From Desulfamplus sp. (lineage in GTDB: Bacteria > Desulfobacterota > Desulfobacteria > Desulfobacterales > Desulfobacteraceae): 14,528 nt of DNA. A model generated the notes under the pieces. It had not been told where the DNA came from, searched no databases, and saw only the letters and a list, made by a program, of their open reading frames with translations. Positions 1 through 6,829 of the stretch are shown here, one piece after another. Positions within the stretch are counted from its first letter, which is position 1. Each line of letters starts with the position of its first letter. Location: assembly GCA_015231395.1 (NCBI GenBank), contig JADGBP010000012.1, forward strand, positions 1 through 14,528, read 5' to 3'. The translations under genes and the position numbers were made by a program.

Positions 1-674
1 GCTATCCAGAACCTTGCATTGTCCGCATTCTCTGATGTGGGATAACGTTTTATAAAAGCCTCGAACTGATTTCTTGCCGGTTCATTTTTGCCGGCATCTA
101 AAGATGCCTTGGCTGAATTATACAAACTATTCTCACTGCCATCTGATGTGGTTGAAGATGATGCGGCGGCATTTGATGGTGAAGATGTATTTGTTTCTGT
201 TCCTTGAGTTCCTTGTGTTGTGGTCGGAGTAACTACGCTGGCATCTGATGAGGGCTCATAGGATTCAAGCCCTAAATGCTGTTCAATCCTGAGTAGTCGT
301 CTGTAATTAATGGAGACTGCATTGTCAATACGACTCAACTCGGATGCACCGGCTGCACTACTTGCCTCTTTGAGTCTATGTTCCGACTCTTCAAGATTCC
401 CCCTGACAGACTGAATATCACCTTTGAGGCTTTCCATCATATCCCTGACTTCAGCATATTTTTCTCTTTGCTCTTTTTCAAGGGTTATAAAATCCTCATT
501 GATCATGCTGTCATATTGCTTTTCCTTGGCGGTGAGTCTGGCATTATCCTCTTCAAGATCTGCTACTCTGTTTTCAAGGAGTTGAAATTCACTGCTGCCT
601 ATACATCCGGTAAAAAAAACTGATATAAAAAGCATACTCAATGGTAATAGTGGTAATAAGTTATTTTTTTTCAT
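1..674 (-). CDS. ybgF: YbgF/CpoB-like periplasmic TPR lipoprotein, C-terminus cut by window edge
   Basis: The frame is open from an ATG at 674 to the window edge, giving 224 residues without a stop. GGAG lies six bases before the ATG. Residues 1-24 are a lipoprotein signal ending in the lipobox FTGC (Cys24), so this homologue is probably lipid-anchored, whereas E. coli CpoB is soluble. Residues about 28-105 are charged and heptad-like, matching the N-terminal coiled coil of YbgF. A Ser/Thr/Gln/Asn-rich linker covers about 140-182. The first TPR begins near residue 184 (LYNSAKASLDAGKNEPARNQ) and is followed by the typical FIKRYPTSENADNARFWI. The family links outer-membrane constriction with peptidoglycan synthesis through Tol. 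It is the last gene of the Tol-Pal cluster here, 400 bp after pal across a repeat-rich spacer, so it may be transcribed partly independently. Confidence 0.88.
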   Translation of the reverse strand, partial: MKKNNLLPLLPLSMLFISVFFTGCIGSSEFQLLENRVADLEEDNARLTAKEKQYDSMINEDFITLEKEQREKYAEVRDMMESLKGDIQSVRGNLEESEHRLKEASSAAGASELSRIDNAVSINYRRLLRIEQHLGLESYEPSSDASVVTPTTTQGTQGTETNTSSPSNAAASSSTTSDGSENSLYNSAKASLDAGKNEPARNQFEAFIKRYPTSENADNARFWI

Positions 675-1074
675 AAGTTACTCCAAGGAACCCTTGAGTT
701 CTTTATGGTCAAGATCGTTAACTATCCCATCCCAAGCTGTCACGGACGACATCATAAAAATATCACGGACAACCATCCTAAAAATTTCATGGAGACGACA
801 TATCCTATCCCCTAAAACTATCACGATGGAGACGACATATCCTATCCCCTAAAACTATCACGGACACTGTCCAGCGTGGGCAATTGTAAAGTATTGATGT
901 TAATTTCAAGTATGGATGTTAATAAATTGGTAAAATCACTAAAATAAAATCTGCCTCTACCTGCTGACGTTCAGACATGACAAATACATGTTAATGCCAG
1001 TCACTCTGAAGGAGAGACAGATTTTAATTCAAATTATCATTTTATTATAATGCTGCCTTCTGCATTACAAAATA
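675..1074. other. pal-ybgF spacer without a gene
   Basis: No credible ORF is present on either strand. The half next to ybgF carries the 37-bp tandem repeats listed separately. The half next to pal has an inverted repeat with arms TTCAGA and TCTGAA (970-975 and 1005-1010). It also has a small hairpin with arms TAATGC and GCATTA (1048-1053 and 1062-1067) just after the pal stop. That hairpin has no U tract on the minus strand, so it is at best a weak pause or RNA-stability element rather than a recognisable terminator. Confidence 0.6.
738..862 (-). repeat. 37-bp tandem repeat with degenerate flanking units
   Basis: Two identical 37-bp units abut exactly (789-825 and 826-862). On the minus strand each starts CGTGATAGTTTTAGGGGATA and ends GTCGTCTCCAT. 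Degenerate, shortened units continue to about 738, sharing the pieces CGTGATA and ATGTCGTC. A near-palindrome GGACACTGTCC (862-872) borders the array. No ORF crosses it. It lies in the untranslated stretch between pal and ybgF. Confidence 0.8.
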
Positions 1075-1635
1075 CTACCGAATCACAAAGTGAGCACGTC
1101 TGTTTCTTGACCATGCAGATTCATCATTACCCTGTACTAAAGGTCTTTCTTCTCCATAGCTGATAGTATTCATACGGAACTCGGCAATACCAAGATCCTG
1201 TAAGTATCTTTTTGCGGACATGGCACGTTTTTCACCTAATGCAAGGTTGTACTCTGTTGTTCCTCTTTCGTCACAATGACCTTCTATTGTAATGGTAAGA
1301 CCGCTGTTTCTTGTAAGAAAATCGGCTTTTTCCTTAAGAACCATACGGGCATCAGGTACAAGCTCTGAACTATCATAGTCAAAATTGATATCCTGATTCT
1401 CAAATTTTTCTCTTTCAGCAGCAATAGCATTTCTTAAAGCTTCTTCTCTAAGACGTTCTTCTTCAAGAGCTCTTTGTCTTGCAATCTCTTCCGCAGAAAG
1501 TCCATCCTGCGAACCCTGGTTCTCAATGCCAGCTGAAGGATCAGTCTCAACTGTCTTTTTTGCACATGAAACGGTCAGCATCATTGCTGACAGAAAAAGC
1601 AACACCATCATTTTAACCACAATCTTTTTTCCCAT
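1075..1635 (-). CDS. pal: Peptidoglycan-associated lipoprotein Pal
   Basis: This 186-residue lipoprotein anchors the outer membrane to peptidoglycan and is the outer-membrane end of the Tol-Pal machine. The signal peptide ends in the lipobox TVSC (Cys24). A charged, helix-prone linker follows (about 45-81, rich in Glu, Arg and Ala). The OmpA-like domain occupies about 82-186, with the hallmark GHCDERGTTEYN (119-130) and NLALGEKRA (130-138). These hold the Asp and Arg that in the family bind the meso-diaminopimelate of peptidoglycan. The start is fixed by a perfect AGGAGG (1641-1646) six bases upstream. It lies 36 nt after tolB, so the two are almost certainly co-transcribed. Length and domain order are normal for Pal. 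Confidence 0.97.
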   Translation of the reverse strand: MGKKIVVKMMVLLFLSAMMLTVSCAKKTVETDPSAGIENQGSQDGLSAEEIARQRALEEERLREEALRNAIAAEREKFENQDINFDYDSSELVPDARMVLKEKADFLTRNSGLTITIEGHCDERGTTEYNLALGEKRAMSAKRYLQDLGIAEFRMNTISYGEERPLVQGNDESAWSRNRRAHFVIR

Positions 1636-1671
1636 TTTTTCCTCCTAATGTTTCCTCATTTTATAATTTTA

Positions 1672-3057
1672 TTATTTATTTCCAGACGCTGATGACCATG
1701 TTGGATCAGTCTGGGCACCTTTAAATGTAAAAAGAAGCTTTTGATCTGATCCGGTTGAAGTCATCACAAATATTCTTGATGCCCCCTGGCGTGTTGAACT
1801 GAAGGCAATAAGATTTCCATCTGGAGACCATGATGGATCCTCGTTATCTCCCTGGCCGCTTGTCAGCTGAGTCAGCCCACTCCCGTTGGCACCAATAACA
1901 TAAATGTTAATACTATTTTTAACAATACCTACATACGCAATTTTATCACCATCCGGAGACCATGCAGGAGATGTGTTGTAATTTCCCTGAAAGGTAAGCC
2001 TTGTTGCAGAACCAGAACCAGTATCTCCAATGTAAATTTGGGGGGTACCAGATCGTTTGGAAACAAAAGCAAATTTTGTGCCATCTGGTGAAAAACATGG
2101 CGAAATGTCAATTCCTGCTTCTTTAGTCAATTGTCTCTTGATTTCACCCGTACCAGTGAGTAGATAAATATCCTGATCACCTGAAAAACTCAAGGTTGCA
2201 GCAAGAGCAAATTGTCCAGGAAGCCATGCTGGAGTTATGTTCAAGCCTTTTTTCGCCACAACAATATCTTTGTTTGTTCTTAAATCCCTGATATAAAGAT
2301 TAGGATTGCCTTTAGCATAAGATGTAAAGGAAAGAAAATTCCCGTCAGAAGACCATGCTGGTGACATTGTAATGTTATTAAAGCTTGTAACTCTCGATAT
2401 GTTACCACCATCAAAATCACAGGTAAAAATATCTTTATTCCCGCTCACCGTTGAAACAAATGCTATGCGGCTGCCAAAAACCCCCATCTTACCGGTCAGC
2501 AGCATTGATATTTCAGCACAGAAACGGTAAACCATGCTTTTTACATCTTCTTTATGCCCTGTATAAACTTTACCAATGAGAAGCGTCTCTTTAAAGGTAT
2601 CAAAAAGCCTCAGTTCCAGCCGTACAGCACCGTTCTGTTCCACAATTCCGCCGGTAATCAGAAGTTCCGAACCAATGACTGTCCAGTTTTTGTAATTGAT
2701 TTCTGAGCCAGTAATTCCTTTGATAGAAGGGTTTTCAATAAAAGCACCTTTGTCCATTACAAAAAGATACCCTGTAAAATCAAGGGCATTAGACATTATA
2801 TCCACGGCATTTTTCCCAAGAGTCACTTCCTCTTCATGACCTGTAACGGCTTTAAAAAAAGGAATTGCCACAGGAATCTTCCTAATCAACGGATCTTTGA
2901 TATTAATATATGCATGCTGTGCCATGGCAACTGCCGGAAAAAATACCAGGATGCACAATAATCCACACAACAAAAAAAATCTACATGAATTTAATGCAAC
3001 CATAAAATTTGTAGTATCCCTTAAATTTGTAGTGTTCCTTCGAGTTATAAATACCAT
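1672..3057 (-). CDS. tolB: Tol-Pal system protein TolB (beta-propeller)
   Basis: This periplasmic protein couples TolA to Pal. From the first ATG it is 461 residues. A second in-frame ATG at residue 19 (3003) is the more likely start, because it places a textbook signal peptide (hydrophobic run ending in AVAMA before QH) at the N-terminus. The 18 residues before it are encoded by an 18-bp tandem repeat (TTNLRD then TTNF). The N-terminal domain is at about 50-190. It is followed by beta-propeller blades with the repeated signature SPAWSSDG, SPCFSPDG, SPAWSPDG and DPSWSPDG, each followed by a hydrophobic strand such as IAFSSTRQG. Length is normal. The gene is directly upstream of pal and downstream of the ICMT-like gene. 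Confidence 0.96.
   Translation of the reverse strand: MVFITRRNTTNLRDTTNFMVALNSCRFFLLCGLLCILVFFPAVAMAQHAYINIKDPLIRKIPVAIPFFKAVTGHEEEVTLGKNAVDIMSNALDFTGYLFVMDKGAFIENPSIKGITGSEINYKNWTVIGSELLITGGIVEQNGAVRLELRLFDTFKETLLIGKVYTGHKEDVKSMVYRFCAEISMLLTGKMGVFGSRIAFVSTVSGNKDIFTCDFDGGNISRVTSFNNITMSPAWSSDGNFLSFTSYAKGNPNLYIRDLRTNKDIVVAKKGLNITPAWLPGQFALAATLSFSGDQDIYLLTGTGEIKRQLTKEAGIDISPCFSPDGTKFAFVSKRSGTPQIYIGDTGSGSATRLTFQGNYNTSPAWSPDGDKIAYVGIVKNSINIYVIGANGSGLTQLTSGQGDNEDPSWSPDGNLIAFSSTRQGASRIFVMTSTGSDQKLLFTFKGAQTDPTWSSASGNK
3005..3038 (-). repeat. 18-bp tandem repeat at the tolB 5' end
   Basis: The 11-mer AAATTTGTAGT (plus strand) occurs at 3005-3015 and again at 3023-3033, with similar flanks. The period is 18 bp, or six codons (TTNLRD, TTNF). 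It lies exactly in the questionable N-terminal extension of tolB, which supports the internal ATG at 3003 as the real start. Confidence 0.6.
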
Positions 3058-3186
3058 TTTTTCTACACTTTAAATCCTTTGATAACGCTGCAAATAATCG
3101 GTGAAAATGGAGTGCAGCGGAATTTGCATCCGAGTTAATTTCTTGTGTTAGGCGAGTCTAATTATTAATGCCATAATTCTTCAATT

Positions 3187-3690
3187 TTAGGAAAAAAAAT
3201 TCCTCATTTTAGGAAAAAAACGACCCGTTCGCATAGCATAATCTTTATATATATTTCCAAACATGTTGATCATTATTAGTTCTTCTTTTTTTACAAGTTT
3301 ATGCCATAGTAAATGCAACAGCAATACCCAAAACAAATAAAACCAGGAATTTAAATACAAAGCTAAACCAGGACATATAAATGTAATCCATGCAGCATAC
3401 ATTGGGTGACGAAAAAACTTAAAAGGACCTCTTGTACAAAGTTGGTTATCTACCCACCAATTGCGAAGCGTAGAAAAAGACCAAACATGAAGCCCCAAAC
3501 CTAAAATACCCAGTAATATTCCCATTGTTTTCATTAAACCCGTATAATCCGCGACAATATAGAGTTTAATCATTGAATCTGCCCATACGAAAATAGCTAA
3601 CAAAAAAAGGCTGATAATCGCTCCCATAGGACCTATACCAAATATTTTTTTTAGTCTATTTTGACCTGATACGTTTCTATTTATAATCAT
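3187..3690 (-). CDS. Isoprenylcysteine carboxyl methyltransferase (ICMT)-like membrane protein
   Basis: This 167-residue polytopic membrane protein has hydrophobic helices at about 23-38, 54-72 and 97-130. The C-terminal half carries the signature of the ICMT/phospholipid methyltransferase-like family: RGPFKFFRHPMYAAW (87-101), then KKEE (134-137) and FGNIYKDYAMRTGRFFP. In characterised relatives the His-Pro, Glu and Tyr/Arg residues of these motifs form the S-adenosylmethionine pocket. Bacterial members usually have unknown substrates (lipids or small molecules), so no substrate is assigned. It sits between tolA (93 nt away) and tolB (129 nt away), in the same direction, which is not the usual content of a Tol-Pal operon. 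No strong Shine-Dalgarno precedes the ATG at 3690; a later start at Met22 is possible but would cut into the first helix. Confidence 0.82.
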   Translation of the reverse strand: MIINRNVSGQNRLKKIFGIGPMGAIISLFLLAIFVWADSMIKLYIVADYTGLMKTMGILLGILGLGLHVWSFSTLRNWWVDNQLCTRGPFKFFRHPMYAAWITFICPGLALYLNSWFYLFWVLLLHLLWHKLVKKEELIMINMFGNIYKDYAMRTGRFFPKMRNFFS

Positions 3691-3783
3691 AGTAAATTTT
3701 ATCGAATGATTTTAGGGTACTATCAAAAAGTATGCCACGAATTAAGAAAGACAAATATCAATAAAAAGCTTTTAAAATCTCAA

Positions 3784-5160
3784 CTATTTAAGTCCGGAAG
3801 GTGTGAATATCAACCCTATGTCATATGAAGTATAACCTGCCGGCAATGGAGAAAGAGGATTGGATTTTTTTACAGCCTTGAATGCAGACTCATCAAGGTA
3901 GCTGTTTCCTGACCGTGTCTCAAACCAGATATCCCTTATCTCTCCGTTCTGTAATATTTTAATTAAAATTCTTACCTCAATCTTGTTCGCTGCTCCGGCA
4001 AGTCTTTCATTAAATGACCAGTTCTGTCGAATCTTGTACATCAATTCAAGATTATAAAGGTCAATAACTTCTGATGACGTTCCTTGCCCCTGTATGTTAG
4101 ATGATGCCAAGCCTCCTGATCCTGATCCACCCGGGTTTCCCATCTTTTTGCCGGACTGGCTTGCCACCTGGTTTTTTATGCGGCTTAAAGCTTTTGCAAG
4201 CTCGTCTTTACCTTGCGAGTCATTTTCTTCGCCACCTGCCTGAGATGTATTACTCTTTGTATTTCCAGTGTTTTTGTTTGAAATTTTTCCCTTTTCTGAA
4301 GCATTCCCTTTTGTTGCAGATCCTTGATCTGAGCTTTCTCCTTTTTCAACTGTTTCCTGGTCTGTCTGTTTGCCTTTAGCGGTATTGTTTTTGGCTGTAT
4401 TGCTTTGAGATGAATCAGCAGCTTTTTCTATATTTTTTGGGGGCTCTTGTTCCGTCGCAGCTTCCTTAACACTTTTTTCAACCTTTTCAGCGTCATAGGT
4501 TTTCTTTTTTAGGGACTCTTTCTTTTTTTCAATAACAGGTTCCTGTATCTCTGCCTTCTCAACTTCAGTCTTTGGCTCAGGTTTGGGTTCAGTCTTTGGC
4601 TCCGGTTTAGGTTTAGGTTCAGGCTTTGGCTCAGGTTTGGGTTCAGTCTTTGGCTCCGGTTTAGGCTCTGGTTTGGGCTTTGGCTCAGGTTTGGGCTTTG
4701 GCTCAGGTTTCGGGGGGTCAGCAGGAGCTTCTGTCTTTTTTTTTACTTCTGCTTCAGGCTTTATACTTTTTTTTTGAAGGGATTTTATAGGCAGATCAGA
4801 TGCTTCCTGAATTTCAGACTCAACCTCGGTATTAATTTTTTGTTCGGCTTTGGGCTGTTTTACAGCAGCTTTAGGCTTTTTATTTGCTTTTTTGGATGTT
4901 TCAGATTTAAGCGGGCTTTCATTTCCTTTAGATATAGGGGACTCTTCTGGAAGACCAGGAGAGAATGATACTAAATCAACCTTAACCGCAAATGGGACAA
5001 TAGGAGCTGGTTTTAAATTTTGAGAAAACATTATAATCAAAATGAGTAATCCATGAAATGCAACAGAAAGTCCATACATCATTTTAATAGATGGAATGGG
5101 TTCTACCTGTTTCCGCCTTGAATTGGCATTAATGGATTTTAAAAAATCTAAGTGATTCAT
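3784..5160 (-). CDS. tolA: TolA/TonB-like energy-transducing protein
   Basis: This 458-residue protein spans the periplasm and carries proton-motive energy from TolQR to TolB/Pal. One N-terminal transmembrane helix (about 27-46) contains the SxxxH motif (Ser32 to His36), which in TonB/TolA contacts the ExbB/TolQ motor. A very long hydrophilic stalk follows. It includes a Lys-Pro-Glu-Pro array at 149-199, a Lys/Glu-rich part and a Gly/Ser/Asn/Gln-rich part up to about 360. The last 95 residues (VIDLYNLELMYKIRQNWSF through SPLPAGYTSYDIGLIF) form a TonB/TolA C-terminal domain with the typical VRILIKILQNGEI and SAFKAVKKSNPLSPLP. It lies 15 nt after tolR. The Pro-rich stalk is TonB-like, but the genetic context and C-terminus favour a TolA role. 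Confidence 0.9.
   Translation of the reverse strand: MNHLDFLKSINANSRRKQVEPIPSIKMMYGLSVAFHGLLILIIMFSQNLKPAPIVPFAVKVDLVSFSPGLPEESPISKGNESPLKSETSKKANKKPKAAVKQPKAEQKINTEVESEIQEASDLPIKSLQKKSIKPEAEVKKKTEAPADPPKPEPKPKPEPKPKPEPKPEPKTEPKPEPKPEPKPKPEPKTEPKPEPKTEVEKAEIQEPVIEKKKESLKKKTYDAEKVEKSVKEAATEQEPPKNIEKAADSSQSNTAKNNTAKGKQTDQETVEKGESSDQGSATKGNASEKGKISNKNTGNTKSNTSQAGGEENDSQGKDELAKALSRIKNQVASQSGKKMGNPGGSGSGGLASSNIQGQGTSSEVIDLYNLELMYKIRQNWSFNERLAGAANKIEVRILIKILQNGEIRDIWFETRSGNSYLDESAFKAVKKSNPLSPLPAGYTSYDIGLIFTPSGLK
4564..4716 (-). repeat. Lys-Pro-Glu-Pro repeat region in tolA with a 54-bp duplication
   Basis: The DNA for residues 149-199 is an imperfect array of KPEP/KTEP codons. Within it a 42-bp stretch (4570-4611) recurs unchanged at 4624-4665, an in-frame offset of 54 bp (18 residues). 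The array probably sets the length of the periplasmic rod and is a likely site of length variation. Confidence 0.85.
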
Positions 5161-5175
5161 TTTATTTCAGTTGTC

Positions 5176-5583
5176 TTAATTTTCTTCTGGAAGAGTAATC
5201 ATTCCAAGAGAAGTTACTCCAGCCGCTTTCACTTTAGACATTACATCTACAACAACGCCATAAGGAATATCTTTATCGGCTTTTAAATAAAGGTCTCTTT
5301 TTTCAACATTTTCAAGTATTTTCTGGAGTTTTTCCGTTAAAAACTCAATATCAATTACCTGATCGTTAATATAAACCTGGCTATCGTTCTGAATAGAAAT
5401 GACAAGGTTTTCTTCTTCGGTTTTTAATGGTTCCGCAGATGCCTTGGGAAGATTGACATCTATTCCTTCAACCATCATTGGAGCTGAAACCATAAATATG
5501 ATCAACAATACCAGCATGACATCCACAAATGGAGTCACATTAATTTCTGACATCAACTGGTCATTACCGCCACCAATCTGCAT
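5176..5583 (-). CDS. tolR: TolR/ExbD-family proton-channel protein
   Basis: This is a 135-residue ExbD/TolR family protein, part of the inner-membrane TolQR motor. The N-terminal signature SEINVTPFVDVMLVLLIIFMV (12-32) contains the single transmembrane helix with the conserved Asp21, equivalent to the proton-carrying Asp of E. coli TolR/ExbD. The periplasmic domain follows, with the typical LYLKADKDIPYGVVVDVMSKVKAAG near 98-122. The start is only two bases after the tolQ stop. Its ribosome site (GGGGG) lies inside the last tolQ codons, so the two are translationally linked. Length and motifs are complete. Confidence 0.96.
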   Translation of the reverse strand: MQIGGGNDQLMSEINVTPFVDVMLVLLIIFMVSAPMMVEGIDVNLPKASAEPLKTEEENLVISIQNDSQVYINDQVIDIEFLTEKLQKILENVEKRDLYLKADKDIPYGVVVDVMSKVKAAGVTSLGMITLPEEN

Positions 5584-5585
5584 TA

Positions 5586-6326
5586 CTACGCCCCCTGATT
5601 TTTCTGAAGATCACGTTCAATAATATTTAAAAGGTCTGCGACAAAATTGTGAAGTTCCGAATCCAGAACTCTTATCCTGTCTGTAAAATAGTTATAGGCA
5701 ATAACTGCCGGAATAGCAACTGAAAGGCCTGCTGCTGTTGCAACCAGAGCTTCTGCAATACCAGGGGCAACTACGGCAAGACTTGCGGATTTATTCATGC
5801 CAATACTTTGAAAGGTGTTTAGAATACCCCATACAGTTCCAAAGAGTCCTATAAAGGGTGCTGTGTTTCCCGCTGTTGCAAGAAATGTGACTAGCTGAGT
5901 TAGTCGTCTGATTTCAGCACTGATGGCTCTTTTTAAAGATCTTTGTACGCTGGACATAACATTATACGCAGGCAGAGGCCTTGGTTCTATTGTTTTTGAA
6001 GCAACGTTGATCTTTTGTCCTGTTGAATTATCTGCCATGGAAGCATCAAATTTTTTAACTTCCATATATCCTGTAATAAAAACCCTGGCAACAGGATTTG
6101 CATTTAAAACCTTGGCCTTGGTAAAAGCTTCGGCAAGATTTCTGCACTGCCAGAATATATCTGTAAAATCAACAGAATCCCTGTATGCTTTGCTGATATA
6201 CCTGTATTTGATAAAAATAATTGCCCATGAAGTAATTGAAAAGAACAGTAGAATCAACATTACAGTTTTAACAACAGGTCCTGCACTGATCATCATATGA
6301 AAAAGATCGGTTGTCTCAGGATTCAT
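5586..6326 (-). CDS. tolQ: TolQ/ExbB-family proton-channel protein
   Basis: This 246-residue protein has three transmembrane helices (about 18-39, 146-172 and 183-213), as in TolQ/ExbB/MotA. The conserved GNTAPFIGLFGTVWGI (153-168) and GIAEALVATAAGLSVAIPAV carry the channel threonines (Thr155, Thr197) facing the TolR Asp. The cytoplasmic loop has a polar insert at about 94-118, a likely variable segment. The start has GGAG eight bases upstream. It is the first gene of the Tol-Pal cluster, after a 503-bp spacer that holds a promoter candidate. A very short ORF (6316-6390) overlaps its start codon region. Confidence 0.96.
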   Translation of the reverse strand: MNPETTDLFHMMISAGPVVKTVMLILLFFSITSWAIIFIKYRYISKAYRDSVDFTDIFWQCRNLAEAFTKAKVLNANPVARVFITGYMEVKKFDASMADNSTGQKINVASKTIEPRPLPAYNVMSSVQRSLKRAISAEIRRLTQLVTFLATAGNTAPFIGLFGTVWGILNTFQSIGMNKSASLAVVAPGIAEALVATAAGLSVAIPAVIAYNYFTDRIRVLDSELHNFVADLLNIIERDLQKNQGA

Positions 6327-6390
6327 AACAAAACTCCAGATTAAAATAATAATGAATCTTCCTGCTATTCATGATGTCTAAGAAGTTCAT
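6316..6390 (-). CDS. Possible 24-codon leader ORF overlapping the tolQ start
   Basis: An ATG at 6390 is preceded by AAAGGA at a suitable distance and opens 24 codons (MNFLDIMNSRKIHYYF...). It ends in TGA inside the first codons of tolQ, in another frame, with an 11-base overlap. The geometry would allow translational coupling to tolQ, whose own GGAG lies within this ORF. Nothing resembles a known leader peptide. An ORF this short can arise by chance, so this is a suggestion only. Confidence 0.22.
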   Translation of the reverse strand: MNFLDIMNSRKIHYYFNLEFCYES

Positions 6391-6478
6391 CTTTTCCTTT
6401 AAAGGTTTTTAAAAATCGAATTTTATAACTTGCAATTCGGTATTATCAAAGATTAAGCACTTTTTATAAGCAAGTAAG

Positions 6479-6521
6479 GGCACCCTCTCTGCAGGCACCC
6501 TCTCTATTTTACACAGAGAGG
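6479..6521 (-). promoter_or_regulatory. Hairpin with two alternative 3' arms in the tolQ leader
   Basis: On the minus strand CCTCTCT (6515-6521) can pair with AGAGAGG in either of two copies of the 12-mer AGAGAGGGTGCC (6494-6505 and 6479-6490). The near pairing gives a 7-bp stem with a 9-nt loop. The 8-base piece GGCACCCT (plus strand) also appears a third time at 6653-6660, further upstream. It is downstream of the promoter candidate and about 155 nt before the tolQ start, so it would lie in the leader RNA. The function is unknown. Confidence 0.4.
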
Positions 6522-6582
6522 ATATGTCCCCTCTATACTTCATTTCATGATTTTATAATGCTATGACTATTTAAAAATGGTA

Positions 6583-6611
6583 ATGCTATATTAGCACTTA
6601 AAATATGTCAA
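6583..6611 (-). promoter_or_regulatory. Candidate sigma70 promoter for the tol-pal cluster
   Basis: Reading the minus strand, TTGACA (6606-6611) and TAGCAT (6583-6588) are separated by exactly 17 bases. The -10 region overlaps a small inverted repeat, TGCTA-TAT-TAGCA (6584-6596), which could serve as an operator. Transcription would start about 250 nt before the tolQ ATG. Confidence 0.38.
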
Positions 6612-6712
6612 GTCCCACGTTAATAAGTATCAAGATTTTTGAAAAAATTATAGGCACCCTTTATTTCTCAGTTGACATTTTTTTGATATTTACTCTTATT
6701 TTATATTAATGG

Positions 6713-6744
6713 TTGTATATAAGTAATATACAAGTCACTTGTAT
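6713..6744. promoter_or_regulatory. Overlapping AT-rich palindromes, possible operator cluster
   Basis: TTGTATA (6713-6719) and TATACAA (6727-6733) form a perfect 7-bp inverted repeat with a 7-base spacer. ATACAAGT-C-ACTTGTAT (6728-6744) is a perfect 8-bp inverted repeat sharing the middle half-site. The result is three alternating half-sites within 32 bp, the kind of layout used by dimeric repressors. It lies 86 bp past the Sua5/YrdC stop and about 100 bp upstream of the tolQ promoter candidate. No regulator gene is visible nearby. Confidence 0.32.
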
Positions 6745-6829
6745 TTCAGTAGCTCAATAAAGGATGCCAACAAATGACTGCCGGTAATCCTTAAGTCAAC
6801 AGCATGGGAGGGGGTAAATGGTAAATTAA

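Larger units (their letters stand above)
6327..6829. other. 503-bp regulatory spacer between the Sua5/YrdC gene and tolQ
   Basis: No credible gene is present apart from the possible 24-codon leader. The spacer holds a minus-strand sigma70-like promoter, a hairpin with alternative 3' arms, and a cluster of AT-rich palindromes, all listed separately. It is the longest gene-free stretch before tolQ and so the likely control region of the Tol-Pal genes. Confidence 0.6.

Noticed and set aside
378..623. Plus-strand 81-residue ORF opposite ybgF
   Set aside because: It lies antisense to the YbgF coiled-coil region, whose minus-strand reading gives a lipoprotein signal and TPR.
4101..4968. Plus-strand ORFs opposite tolA, one reading as Gly-Ser-Gly-Leu repeats
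   Set aside because: They are the antisense of the Lys-Pro-Glu-Pro codons of tolA and lack ribosome sites and family motifs.
6672..6700. Plus-strand promoter starting TTGACA
   Set aside because: No good -10 at 16-18 bases and no plus-strand gene downstream.
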